Positions 53,555-62,825 of a stretch of 64,000 nucleotides of DNA are shown piece after piece. The notes under the pieces are model-generated. The model had not been told where the DNA came from, ran no database searches, and saw only the letters and a list, made by a program, of their open reading frames with translations. Position numbers and translations under genes: made by a program. This stretch comes from Actinomycetota bacterium (lineage in GTDB: Bacteria > Actinomycetota > Actinomycetes > S36-B12): NCBI GenBank assembly GCA_016717115.1, contig JADKGE010000010.1, positions 62,001 to 126,000 of the forward strand, read 5' to 3'. Every line of letters starts with the position of its first letter. The stretch's first letter is position 1.

Positions 53555-55589
53555 GGAGTCAGCGCCCCTCGAGCAGTGCCTGGGGCAGGGGGATCGTGGT
53601 GGCCCTCGCGGTGGGCGGCGCCACCGTGGTGGCGTCGGTCATCGGGGCCAAGGCATGGACGCTGGTCGGCCTGCCGAGCATCGCCGGGCTGCCGGACGCC
53701 GGGGCGCTCGTGACCGTGGGTTCGCCAGTGCTGAGAGCCCTCACCACCGCCGCGGGGGTCGCGACGCTCGCGCTTCTGGTTCTGGCGCTCTCAGTGGACC
53801 CCGCGCGCAAGGGCGGGACGCTGTCTCGCCTGGGACGCAGGGACGCCACGTTGGCGGCGCGCGCGGCGGGTGCGTGGACGGTGCTGGCCGTGCTTCAGGC
53901 AATGTGGCTGTTCGCCGACGTCCTGGCGATGCCCGTGCCGCAGGCGTGGTCCCCCAGCATGGTCGCGGCATTCTGGTGGGAGGTGCCGCAGATCCGCGCG
54001 CTCATCCTGGTGGCCCTGCTGGCGGCGGTGGCGGCCGCGATCGCATCGGTCAGCACCCGAGTCGTGGGCGTGGGAGTCGCGACCGCTCTGTCGGGCATCG
54101 CGATCGTGGTACCAACTGTCAGCGGGCACGCCAGCGGAACATCGGCTCATGCCCTGCTGCTGGCATCGGGCACGGCACACGCCCTGGCCGCGAGCGTCTG
54201 GGTCGCGATCGTCGCGGCCCTGTTCCTGGTCGCGGCGCGAGGTCAGCCCGAGCTGGCACCGGTCGTGTCACGGCTCGCCCGAGTCGCCGTGGTCGCGGCC
54301 ATCGCTCTCGCCATCAGCGGCATAGGCAACACCGTCGCCCAGCTGAACACCTGGTCCGAGTTGGTGTCCACGACGTACGGCCGCATCGTCCTGATCAAGG
54401 CCGCCGCCCTGGTACTTGCCGCACTGGCCGGCTACATCGCGCAGCGCCGACTCCTGCCCGCGCAGCCGCCCACCACGGGACTGCGGCGCCGCTATGCGAC
54501 CGTCGCCGCCGTGGAAGGCCTCGCCTTGCTCGTCGCCTTCGGCGCCGGCTCAGCCCTGGCCACCAGTGCACCCCCACGCATCCCCATCGACCTGCCCACG
54601 CTCGCCGAGACCCTCGCCGGATTCGCCTTCCCGGCGCCACCCACGTTCACCAACGTTGTGCTGTCGCTCCGCCTGGACCCCCTGTTCCTGATCGCGGGGC
54701 TTGCGGCAGGAGTGCTGTACGTGGCCGCCGTGATCCGCCTGCGCCGCCGCGGTGATGCGTGGCCATGGGGACGCACGATCAGCTGGCTGCTGGGCATCGG
54801 CGCCTTCCTGTGGGCCACCAACGCGGGGATCGCGGCATACGCCAACATCGCGGCTGGCCTGCACATGGGGCAGCACATGGCCTTGACCATGCTGATACCG
54901 ATCCTCCTGGTGATGGGGGCGCCGGCAACGCTTGCCCTGCGCGCGCTGCGTCCACGCTCCGGCCCCGGCTGGGGGCCCCGCGAGTGGCTGGTCTACCTCC
55001 TGCACTGCCCAGCAGCGGTGATCCTCACCAATCCGCTCGTCGTGATGGTCCTGTACTTCGCCGGGCTCTACGGCCTCTACCTGTCGGGCCTGTTCGGCAC
55101 CCTCATGGGGTCCCACGTCGGGCACGTCGCGATGCAGACCCACTTCGTGCTCTCGGGCTACCTCTTCTACTGGATCCTCATCGGCATCGACCCTCGCCCC
55201 CGACTCCTGCCCTACTGGCAGAGGTTCATGCTGCTGATCATCTCGTCCGCGCTGCACGGCTTCTTCGCGGTGATCATCATGATGAGCGAGGCCCCGTCGC
55301 CGTGGAGTGGTTCTCGGCGGTCCGCCCGCCCTGGGTCACCGACCTACTCCAGGACACCGTTCTCGGCGGACAGGCCGCCTGGGCCATCGGCGAGTTCCCC
55401 CTGCTGATCGTCGCGATCGCGCTCGCCGTCCAGTGGTCCCGCAGCGACGAACGCGATGCCCGCCGCATGGACCGGCAGGCCGACCGCGACGGCGGTCAGG
55501 AACTCGCGTCATACAACGCCTACCTGGCCCAACTCAATTCGCGCGCCACCGCCCGGGACCGTTCCTCCAACCCCGAGGCCCCCCAGTGA
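53551..55589 (+). pseudogene. CopD-CtaG fusion, frameshifted near C-terminus
   Basis: The N-terminal half is a CopD-type membrane domain with SGHASGTSAHALLLASGTAHA-like His-rich helices. The C-terminal half is a caa3_CtaG domain (GLHMGQHMALTML, MGSHVGHVAMQTHFVLSGYLF, HGFFAVIIM). One missing C in the CCCC run at 55292-55295 moves the end out of frame. The next frame gives VAVEWFSAVRPPWVTDLLQD and about 90 more residues. Repaired, it is about 679 residues. CopD imports copper or delivers it to periplasmic sites, and CtaG-type domains relate to cytochrome oxidase copper. Confidence 0.82.
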
Positions 55590-56998
55590 AGCGTCCCCCG
55601 ATCCGGACGGCGATTGTGGGAGGCCTCCTCATCGCCCTGCTCGGCACGGTGCCGGGCGCCATGGCGCCAGCCGTCGGCGACGACGACAGACCTCCCGCCC
55701 TGCAGGCCGGGGGTGGGTCACTACCCGGGGTGAAGGCTCCCCAAGCTCCCGGCGCCGACGGCGGAGCCAACCCCGGCGCCGACGCCGCTACCGCGTTCAG
55801 CGCCACGTTCGTGGACGACTACTCGCGGGCGTGGCGCAAGGTGGAGAAGGGGAAGCTGAAGATCCGCTCGCTCGGGGAGGATCTCGTGGCCGCGCGCCAG
55901 GTCATCGCGGCCTCCTCCAGCGATCTCACCCTGGCGATCCGCGTCCGTAACCGCGCCAGCGCACAGCTCGTCGACGCAGAGGACCAGTTCGCGCGGGCCG
56001 TGAAGGACCTGTACATCCGCGGTACGACCGACGTCGACGTGATCCTCGGCGTTCTGGGGAGCCGGCCCGACGATGTCCTGCGCACCATCGACACCATGGT
56101 GTACCTGCGGTCGGCAACTGGCACGGAGGCCACCGAGTTCGCGAGGGCGGAGACCGCGGTGGTCGAGGCCTCCAGCGGAGCGGCGTCGACGCTCATCCGG
56201 GTCGAGGACGATCGCCGGCGGGTCGCCACCATCACGCGGACGCTGGCACGTGCCAAGAAGCAGCTGAAGCGCGACGAGGAGGAGCTTCAGTCCCTCGTTG
56301 CCGTCGCCGCCCCGCAGACAGTGGTCGGGCCGTCCGGTTGCCCCACGGCGGTACTCGACGGCACGATCCCACCGGGCGTCGACATCAAGAGGCTGTGCCG
56401 GCGCGCCGTGCGGAACGCGCCCACCCCCCAGGCAGCATTTGCCATCAAATGGGCCCTTGTAAGGCTCGGCGCTCCCTACGCGTGCGGGGGCATCGGGAGG
56501 CTCGAGCAGTGGCGGTTCGACTGCTCGTCGTACGTGTCCCGGGCCTACGCCGAGGGCGCCGGGCTCAAGACCGCCGGTGACGCCTGGGCCCCGTCGACTC
56601 GCAACATGGTCCCCTGGGACGGCGTTTCCCTGGATCCCCATTACGCCGTCATCCCTCCCGCGATGCTCCAGCCCGGCGACCTCGTGCTCTACGACACCTG
56701 CCCCGCAGGCGAAACCTGCGCCTACCGGCACGTGGCCATGTACCTCGGCGCAGCAGAAGACGGCGGGCAACCGTTGATGGCCCAGACGAACGCGTGCGGC
56801 AGCGTGGCGCACGTGGCCCCGTTCCCGGGAACGCAAGTGCCCACCTTCCTCGGCGTGCGGCGCGTGACACCGCTGGGCGGCGAGAAGGTGGTGGGGACAA
56901 TCGACCCACCACGGGAACCGGGCGCAACGCAAGGCAAGCCGGGGAAGCCCCACCCCGACCGAAAATCCGGCGCCGGATCCCTATCTCAAGACGGCTGA
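55586..56998 (+). CDS. NlpC/P60 endopeptidase with coiled coil (copy 2)
   Basis: GTG 55586 overlaps the preceding stop. The 470-residue protein has a signal peptide, a helical coiled-coil region (about 70-270) and a C-terminal NlpC/P60 domain with FDCSSYVSRAYAEG and YRHVAMYLG. Extra Cys (GPSGCPTAV, KRLCRRA, TCPAGETCAYR) may form disulfides, fitting the DsbA/VKOR pair nearby. It probably cleaves peptidoglycan cross-bridges. Its 3' end overlaps the Lnt gene by 13 nt, tail to tail. Confidence 0.82.
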   Translation: MKRPPIRTAIVGGLLIALLGTVPGAMAPAVGDDDRPPALQAGGGSLPGVKAPQAPGADGGANPGADAATAFSATFVDDYSRAWRKVEKGKLKIRSLGEDLVAARQVIAASSSDLTLAIRVRNRASAQLVDAEDQFARAVKDLYIRGTTDVDVILGVLGSRPDDVLRTIDTMVYLRSATGTEATEFARAETAVVEASSGAASTLIRVEDDRRRVATITRTLARAKKQLKRDEEELQSLVAVAAPQTVVGPSGCPTAVLDGTIPPGVDIKRLCRRAVRNAPTPQAAFAIKWALVRLGAPYACGGIGRLEQWRFDCSSYVSRAYAEGAGLKTAGDAWAPSTRNMVPWDGVSLDPHYAVIPPAMLQPGDLVLYDTCPAGETCAYRHVAMYLGAAEDGGQPLMAQTNACGSVAHVAPFPGTQVPTFLGVRRVTPLGGEKVVGTIDPPREPGATQGKPGKPHPDRKSGAGSLSQDG

Positions 56999-58533
56999 TC
57001 CGACCGACGGGAGCGGCGCGCGGACATGATGACAGCGACAACGACCGACGCCAGTGCCGCCACAACGAGGGCGACCTCGACGAAGGCCCCGATCCGTGAG
57101 GCGACGGTGACTCCGTCAGGGACCGCAACCTCCGCGCGCAGCACGCCACTGTCTCCGTCCTCGAGGCTGGACCGCAGCGATCCGTCGGGGTCGACGACGG
57201 CACTGACACCGCTGGTCGCCGCGACGAGCACAGGGATGCCGAACTCCACGGCGCGCACTCGGGACATGTTCACCTGCTGGGCCAGCTGACTGGTCCCACC
57301 GTACGTGGCGTTGTTCGTCTGCACGACCAGGACCCTTGCACCGGCAGCAACGGTGTCCCGCACGATGGAGTCGTAGGCAACCTCGAAGCAGATGACCACG
57401 CCGAGGTCGACGCGTCCGACCCGGAACAGGCCGGGGGAGGTGCCAGCGACGAAGTCCCGGGGCACCAGCGCCAGCCGGCCGATGAAGCGTCCGAGGACGT
57501 CCCGGAACGGCACGTACTCCCCGAAGGGCACCGGATGCTGCTTGACGTACCGAGCCCCCGGCCCTGAGACCGGGCTCCACAGCACCCCGGTGTTCGCCAC
57601 GCGGTCCGACCCGTCTCCCGCGGCCACCACGGCTCCCACGAGGACCGGGGCTCCGACATCCCTGACCGCCACATCAATGGCCTCGTACGCCTGTCCATCC
57701 GCGAACGGATCAATGTCGGTGGAGTTCTCGGGCCAGATCACGACATCTGGGGGCGCCCCCCGAACGGCAAGACTCCGCGTCTGGGCCACATGACTGGCCA
57801 GCACCGCACGCCGCTCCCCCATGGCGGAAAGGCCCACGCCGGGCGTCCCACCCTGGACGACCGCCACTTGCAGCGACTCGGCCGTCCCAGTGGATGCCGC
57901 CAAGGCCGGCGCCGCGAACGCGGACAGGACAAGCACGGCGAGAGCGGCCGCGGGGACGGCGAGGCGCCGCCGGACCGAGGACCCCTGCCCGACCACGATC
58001 AGGCCATATCCCAGCGTCGCCCCGATCGTTGCCACGACAAACCCGAGTCCGGTTGCCCCCAGGACGCCGGCCATGGGAATCAGTGGGCCATCGACCTGCG
58101 AGAAGGCGATCCGACCCCACGGGAAGCCCCCGAGCGGAATGCTGCCTCGAAGCGCCTCACTGGCCACCCAGACGGCCGGCACCAGGATCGGCCACGGTCT
58201 GACACGCTGCACAAGTGCCTGAGCGAGGAACAGCAGTGCCCACCAACTCGCGCACAGCAGCGTGAGGGCGATCCAGGCATCCGCGCCCACCACCGTCATC
58301 CAGGACACGAGCGGCGCGAAGAACCCGACCCCCGCCACCAGGCCCCGTACCGCCGAGACGCGAAGCGACGCGCCGAACGTCGACACGGTGCTCATCGCCA
58401 CTGAGAGGATCGCGCACCACCACCACCCGACGGGGGGAAATGCCGCCGCCATCAGCAGCCCTGAGGCGAGCGCCAGCACCCATCGAGTGCCCCCCTTCAG
58501 GCCCACCGATGACGAGGTCTCCTGCGGTGTCAC
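56986..58533 (-). CDS. lnt: Apolipoprotein N-acyltransferase
   Basis: The start is GTG 58533, overlapping the stop of the NlpC/P60 remnant. The 515-residue protein has an N-terminal multi-helix membrane part and a nitrilase-like domain with the catalytic triad in VIWPENSTD (Glu), YVKQHPVPFGEY (Lys) and VICFEVAYD (Cys), then a final span. It adds the third acyl chain to lipoproteins. The window carries several lipoproteins, so it may serve element-encoded ones. Confidence 0.88.
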   Translation of the reverse strand: MTPQETSSSVGLKGGTRWVLALASGLLMAAAFPPVGWWWCAILSVAMSTVSTFGASLRVSAVRGLVAGVGFFAPLVSWMTVVGADAWIALTLLCASWWALLFLAQALVQRVRPWPILVPAVWVASEALRGSIPLGGFPWGRIAFSQVDGPLIPMAGVLGATGLGFVVATIGATLGYGLIVVGQGSSVRRRLAVPAAALAVLVLSAFAAPALAASTGTAESLQVAVVQGGTPGVGLSAMGERRAVLASHVAQTRSLAVRGAPPDVVIWPENSTDIDPFADGQAYEAIDVAVRDVGAPVLVGAVVAAGDGSDRVANTGVLWSPVSGPGARYVKQHPVPFGEYVPFRDVLGRFIGRLALVPRDFVAGTSPGLFRVGRVDLGVVICFEVAYDSIVRDTVAAGARVLVVQTNNATYGGTSQLAQQVNMSRVRAVEFGIPVLVAATSGVSAVVDPDGSLRSSLEDGDSGVLRAEVAVPDGVTVASRIGAFVEVALVVAALASVVVAVIMSARRSRRSDQPS

Positions 58534-58679
58534 TAGCCGACGACGCGCCCGGCGCCGCGGTATCGCTCGCCGCACCACGGCCCCTTGTAGTCGATGATCT
58601 CCACTCCATCGGAGGGGTGGGAAGCGCTGACCATGCTGCCGTTGCCGATGTACATGGCCACATGATGAGCACACTGCAT
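58533..58679 (-). pseudogene. NlpC/P60 C-terminal remnant
   Basis: In this frame the sequence reads HHVAMYIGNGSMVSASHPSD and then continues with VEIIDYKGPWCGERY, matching the end of copy 1 (50640-50898). The N-terminal signal, coiled coil and catalytic Cys are missing; unrelated sequence replaces them above 58680. The stop overlaps the Lnt start, so a complete P60-lnt operon probably existed before deletion. Confidence 0.7.
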
Positions 58680-58807
58680 AGCGCTGCGCCTGAGAAGTGA
58701 TCAAAGTTCGATAAAGGCTCCGTGCGAGAGGTGACGTCCCCGGCGGTGGTGGGTTTTCGGCCCTGAGCGTGGCGTTGTCCACGACGTTGAAGGCCATCGT
58801 GCAAAGG

Positions 58808-59225
58808 TCAGCGCTCGCCGTGGAGGCGACGCAGGGAGGGTTCCTCGACGCCTTGACCGGTAGCTCGATGGCCACCAGGAGACGTGCCGAGCCGAGAATC
58901 GCGACCGCGTTGGGCACGATGAGCGCCAGCCCGGCGCCGGTCACAAGCGTGGCGGTGAACAAGGGGTTGCCGACCTGCGCGAAAGCCCCAGCCGGGACAA
59001 GTGCGGAGCGCTCGCCGTCGTCGACCCCCACTCGCCAGCTGTCGCCCAGCGCCTGTTGGGTGAGGAAGGTGCCGACGACGCCGACGGCCGCAGAACCATG
59101 CCCACTCCATGGATCCAGCCGCGGTCGAGCGGCGGAACCGCCGGCAGACCGAGGAGGCCCGCCACCGGGCCGAGGACGCCGGTGGAGTGCCGCTGCGAAG
59201 AGCACCCCGGCCGAACTCAAGGGGA
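58808..59225 (-). pseudogene. Isoprenylcysteine methyltransferase-like gene remnant
   Basis: Pieces in three frames join into an ICMT-type membrane methyltransferase: GVLGPVAGLLGLPAVPPLDR with WIHGVGM (frame 1), then GDSWRVGVDDGERSALV and QVGNPLFTATLVTGAGLAL (frame 2), then GVEEPSLRRLHGER ending at a stop (frame 3). At least three indels are needed and the end is truncated. The substrate of prokaryotic members is uncertain. Confidence 0.6.
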
Positions 59226-59352
59226 TGCGAGCTCAGCCCCGTCGCAGGTCCAGCGCCGACTCAGGGGGTTGTCCGTACGTGGTGGAACGCCACCCCGTTA
59301 CCTTTCTTGTGGTCCCCGGGTGGGGACCCCTGGCTGCTGGGACCGGCATGAC

Positions 59353-59550
59353 TTACTGCCCCTGTCGTTGATGACGGTGGACAGACCACGTGGAACGAGC
59401 GAGGTCAACAGTGACCGAGGCAACAGATGGCAAGCTGACCTCGGCGTCGACCACGGCGTCGACCACGGCGTCGATGCAGCGTCGACACGTCAGACCCTTC
59501 ACCAGATATCTGTCGGTCACGATCACCACGGCTGACATCGCAGTGCTCAT
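59353..59550 (-). CDS. CopZ-like heavy-metal-associated protein
   Basis: This 65-residue protein contains GLTCRRCIDAV, the HMA TCxxC copper-binding motif, then VSLPSVASVTVDL. Between them a 12-bp tandem repeat (59443-59478) encodes VDAVVDAVVDA, an unusual expansion of the first helix. The C-terminus diverges from normal chaperones and may be altered. It would carry Cu(I) in the cytoplasm. It lies between two clear pseudogenes, so it may also be decaying. Confidence 0.55.
   Translation of the reverse strand: MSTAMSAVVIVTDRYLVKGLTCRRCIDAVVDAVVDAEVSLPSVASVTVDLARSTWSVHRHQRQGQ
59443..59478. repeat. 12-bp tandem repeat in HMA gene
   Basis: GGCGTCGACCAC is present twice perfectly (59443-59466), followed by a partial third unit. 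It adds eight residues to the HMA domain and keeps the frame. Confidence 0.7.
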
Positions 59551-59555
59551 CGGCT

Positions 59556-59858
59556 ATGGAGCCTCTGCATCTCGGCCATCTCGACGGGCTGCCCGTCAAT
59601 CACGCTCTGAGCAAGCGACGCCCCTCCGCGTTCTGGTTGGCACTTCGCACCTGCTGTGTCATGGCGAATGCCCCGTCGCGGTGGTCGATCATCAATCCAG
59701 CCACCGCATATCGAATTCGTCGCCCGACAGAGACGCGAGTCGCTCCAGGTCAGTGTCCGACACCGTCCCGCTGGTGCTCATCCCCCCATATCCATCCCGC
59801 CCATATCCAACCCCTCCATCTGAGCGGGGGCGCGCCACCCGATGTGCCAGCCCTGCAT
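59556..59858 (-). pseudogene. DUF305-like gene, frameshifted
   Basis: Three pieces in different frames give GLDMGGMDMGG, then VSDTDLERLASLSGDEFDMR with WLD, then MIDHHRDGAFAMTQQVRSAN, then ASLAQSVIDGQPVEMAEMQR. These match the DUF305 order, including the HH motif. At least two indels break it. DUF305 proteins are associated with copper-resistance loci (CopM in cyanobacteria). The 5' end abuts the IS6 fragment. Confidence 0.6.
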
Positions 59859-59868
59859 CTGCTCGATC

Positions 59869-60560
59869 GGTTCTGTTGCTTTGACGGATCGCCAGCTATC
59901 GGTGGGGGTGGCGGGGTGAAGCGCAATCGCCGTTCGAGGCGGCCTGTGCCGGCTCCTTCGGCGTTCGCGGGGTTCCGTTTCCTCCTGTGGTGATCCTGCT
60001 GGCGGTCCGCTGGTACCTCAAGTACGGCCTGTCCTACCGGGTCCGGAGCCTCATCAATGAGCGCGGCATCGACGTCGATCACGTCACCTTGTACCGGTGG
60101 GTCCAGCGATTCACCCCCAGGTTGAATGATGCGGCCCGCCCCAATCGGCACGCCGTGGGTGACCCTTGGTTCGTCGACGAGACCCACGTCAAGGTCAATG
60201 GGGTGTGGCGGTACGTGAACCGGGCGATAGACCAGCACGGCCAGGTCATCGACGTTCTTGGTCTCGCCCGCAGGGATATCGCCTCGGCCAGACGGTTCTT
60301 CACCACGGCCCTGGCCGCGCATCGCTCCCCGGCGGAGGTCATCACCGACCGGGCATCGGCCCTGGCGAACGTGATCGAGGAACTGATCGCGGCTGCGTTC
60401 CACAACACCGGCCAGTGCGAGAACACCCGGTGCGAAGGAGACCAGGGAAGGCTCAAGGCACGACTCCGACCGATGCGCGGGTTGAAGACCGACCGGACGG
60501 CGAGCGTCGTGATCTGAGGGCATGCGTTCAGCCAGAATCTGCGACGAGGCCAGCGCTTGG
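59869..60560 (+). mobile_element. Truncated IS6-family element
   Basis: GGTTCTGTTGC at 59869 resembles the left terminal repeat of IS6-type elements. No matching right repeat is seen. Homology to the transposase ends soon after QNLRRG (about 60560), so the right end is deleted. The insertion abuts the DUF305 remnant. Confidence 0.6.
59916..60517 (+). pseudogene. IS6-family transposase, inactivated
   Basis: The gene starts at GTG 59916 (VKRNRRSRRPVPAPSAFAG). One base is missing near 59965-59980; the rest is in the next frame (HVTLYRWVQRFTP, WFVDETHVKVNGVWRYVNRA with the first Asp of the DDE triad, VITDRASAL with the second, and NTRCEGDQGRLKARLRP with Glu/Asp). A TGA at 60515-60517 replaces an expected Arg codon (CGA); the same frame continues with GHAFSQNLRRG. 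It is nonfunctional as read. Confidence 0.8.
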
Positions 60561-60854
60561 CGCGGCCGAGACCACAGCGAAAAGTCCTCGTACCCCCACA
60601 GCGACGTGACCTGTTTGGTGACTTCGCCGACAAAGGGACTCTCATGTCCGCTGACATTTCGAGACGGCATTGTGTCGGCGGACAGCGTTGCTGGGGACTA
60701 TCGCGGCCCCTCTCGAAGGAGTAATTTGTGATGATATGTCGGGGCAGATTCAAGGACGGCGGTTGACACCGAGGCCGCCTGACGTGCGGATAGACGGACG
60801 CAAGGGCGACCGTGGGACGTCCTTCGGACCGATTGTTGCTGGGGGAGTGAAACG
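60561..60854. other. Intergenic region upstream of lysozyme gene
   Basis: No gene is supported. TTGACA at 60763-60768 is a possible -35 with no good -10. GGGGGAG before 60855 is the lysozyme ribosome site. Confidence 0.35.
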
Positions 60855-61763
60855 ATGAGGCTGTTCGGTCCTGATGTATCGCACTTCCAGTCAGAAGTCG
60901 ACTGGGCGAAGGTGGCAGAGCACGGCGAGTCGTTCGGCGCATGCAAGGCCACCGAGGGCTTGTCGGCCACCGACCCGCGGTTTGCGCACAACTGGGCAGG
61001 CATGAAGAAGGCCGGAATCGACGTACGGATCGCCTACCACTATGGGCACACGGAGTCATCGGCGAGAGGTCAGGCAGACCATTTCCTGAGCACGGTCGGG
61101 CCAGTGGCGGCGGGTGATGTCCTATGCCTTGACGCGGAAGACGTGTGCGAGGCATCGAAGACGGTCTCGCGCAAGAAGACGGCGACGTGGGTGACGGGAT
61201 TCCTCGACCGCGTCGTGAGTGTCTCTGGACTCAGCCCCCATCGCGTGCTCGTGTACACGGGCCAGTGGTGGTGGGACCCACGAACGGGTAAGTCCAAGGC
61301 GGCAGCGTCCTACCCACTGTGGGTTTCCGACTACTCCAACGACCCTCCCCACTTGCCCGCTGGGTGGAAGGACTACGTCCTCCACCAATTCACGTCGAAG
61401 GACCATGTGCCGGGCGTGCCCACGCGGGTAGACCGCAGCAGCTTCAACGGGTCGATGGACGAGTTACGCAAACTCTCAGGGCTGAACGGTGTCACCGTCG
61501 CGGATCCCGATGTGCAAACGACTTTCGATAACAACGCGCTGAGAGTCCCGAACCTGGACAACCTCACGTTCAACGCTCGAAACGAGGATGTGCGGGCGCT
61601 GCAGGCGCAGTTGGTCGCGCGCGGCTTCTCGGTGGAGGTCACCGGATTCTACGGAGACCAGACGAAAACCGCAGTTGCGGCGTTCCAGAAGTCCCGAGCC
61701 GAGCTTGATAGTGACCCCGACGGACTGATGGGCCCGGTCACCCTGCGGCTGCTCTTCGAGTGA
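60855..61763 (+). CDS. GH25 lysozyme with peptidoglycan-binding domain
   Basis: This 302-residue muramidase has a GH25 barrel (DVSHFQSEVDW at 7-17; catalytic LDAED at 92-96; FTSKDHVPGV near the end of the barrel) and a C-terminal PG_binding_1 repeat (about 240-300, ALQAQLVARGF, YGDQTKTAVAAFQ). No signal peptide is visible, so it may need another export route or be an endolysin. It lies upstream of the secretion genes and could help the channel cross the wall, or derive from a phage. Confidence 0.85.
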   Translation: MRLFGPDVSHFQSEVDWAKVAEHGESFGACKATEGLSATDPRFAHNWAGMKKAGIDVRIAYHYGHTESSARGQADHFLSTVGPVAAGDVLCLDAEDVCEASKTVSRKKTATWVTGFLDRVVSVSGLSPHRVLVYTGQWWWDPRTGKSKAAASYPLWVSDYSNDPPHLPAGWKDYVLHQFTSKDHVPGVPTRVDRSSFNGSMDELRKLSGLNGVTVADPDVQTTFDNNALRVPNLDNLTFNARNEDVRALQAQLVARGFSVEVTGFYGDQTKTAVAAFQKSRAELDSDPDGLMGPVTLRLLFE

Positions 61764-62425
61764 CCTGCGAGGCAACCCGGGGGCGCGCTGGCCATGTGAT
61801 GACAGGACGTCCATCTCCACTGCGAATCGCACATGTTGACGTGTTAATGGCCCCGTGAGTGGTAGTGGTGCCATGAGTGCTAACGCGGACGTAGGGCATC
61901 GGTGGCTCTGGACTTTGCGAGACGATCCAGCCAAGGATCGGGTAACGCCCACACCAATACCCATGGGCAGATCCCCGACGAGATACGCCAACTCTCCGTG
62001 AGGACGATGTCGTTCTTCCGCTTGTGGTTCATCGCGAATCGGTTGCGAAATCGACTCTTTGCGCGGCAATTGCCCGCCATTCATGAGCCCGAAAATGGGC
62101 TTGTTGTGTCCGGTTTGCGCTCACAGCAACAGTGCCCATAGAAGTATCAGTGCTGATCGACGGCCCCACGTCCCACGCGTGGGGTGACCGATCGGACTAC
62201 ATGTCCGTTGGTCCAAGCCCTGACACCCCGCCTCTTGCACACAAGGTGCATTGCCCCGACTCCGGCCATTCGCGATCAGGCGACCACGTCCGACTCGCAG
62301 CCCACACGTTGCTGCGCAATGGTTCTCGACCACGGCCGCCCGGATCAGGGCGGGGAGGCTGTCCGCCACCGTCACCGTCGATGAGCATTCCCTTTCCCGT
62401 GAGGACCCGTGAGATTCGATCGTCA
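61764..62425. other. Intergenic region without a convincing gene
   Basis: Open frames on both strands lack ribosome sites and family resemblance. The base composition is less GC-rich around 61990-62110. I see no stable hairpin or repeat. GAAAGGGCGA, the repeat of the att region, occurs once just beyond at 62431. Confidence 0.5.
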
Positions 62426-62683
62426 TCACGGAAAGGGCGATGAATGGGCGGCCGTGTCACGGGCGCCGGCGTCTGATCTCAGTTCGTCGTCGAGTCGCTC
62501 CTTGAGGAGTATTCCAGGGCTCCAGTGGAGGTACTGGAGGCCGTTGGGTCGCTGGTAGCTGACCAGCGCCATTCACTCGGCGTGCTTCCTATCGGTCCAC
62601 CGCCAGTCGACGATGACGCCCGGCCACCACTTCGCTTCGTAGGGGTCGTTCGGGCGGGCGATCCCCGGTGGCGGGTCGGGCAC
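62426..62683 (-). pseudogene. Small gene interrupted by in-frame TGA
   Basis: The first part starts at GTG 62683 (VPDPPPGIARPND) and reads to DWRWTDRKHAE, then TGA at 62575-62573. The same frame continues directly with MALVSYQRPNGLQYLHW to 62426. The joined 85-codon protein resembles small Trp-rich actinobacterial proteins of the WPGVV...W.ALV type; TGA sits where Trp (TGG) is expected. ATG after the stop might allow re-initiation. Function unknown. Confidence 0.5.
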
Positions 62684-62825
62684 AGTCCCCTGACCCAGAC
62701 CGGGCGCCGCTCCATGCGCGGAACGTACCTGCGGACGCTGACCTCGACCGCGGTGCCGCGACCTGGAGGCTGCCGCGGGCGACCGCTTGCGAGGTACCGC
62801 GTCGCAGCACCCTGTTGTACTGGGT

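Noticed and set aside
59443..59478. CRISPR-like repeat
   Set aside because: The units are 12 bp with no spacers and lie inside a coding frame. No CRISPR array or cas gene was found anywhere in the window.
61902..62141. Possible 79-residue gene
   Set aside because: No ribosome site, no coupling and no resemblance to known proteins. The overlapping antisense frames are equally open.
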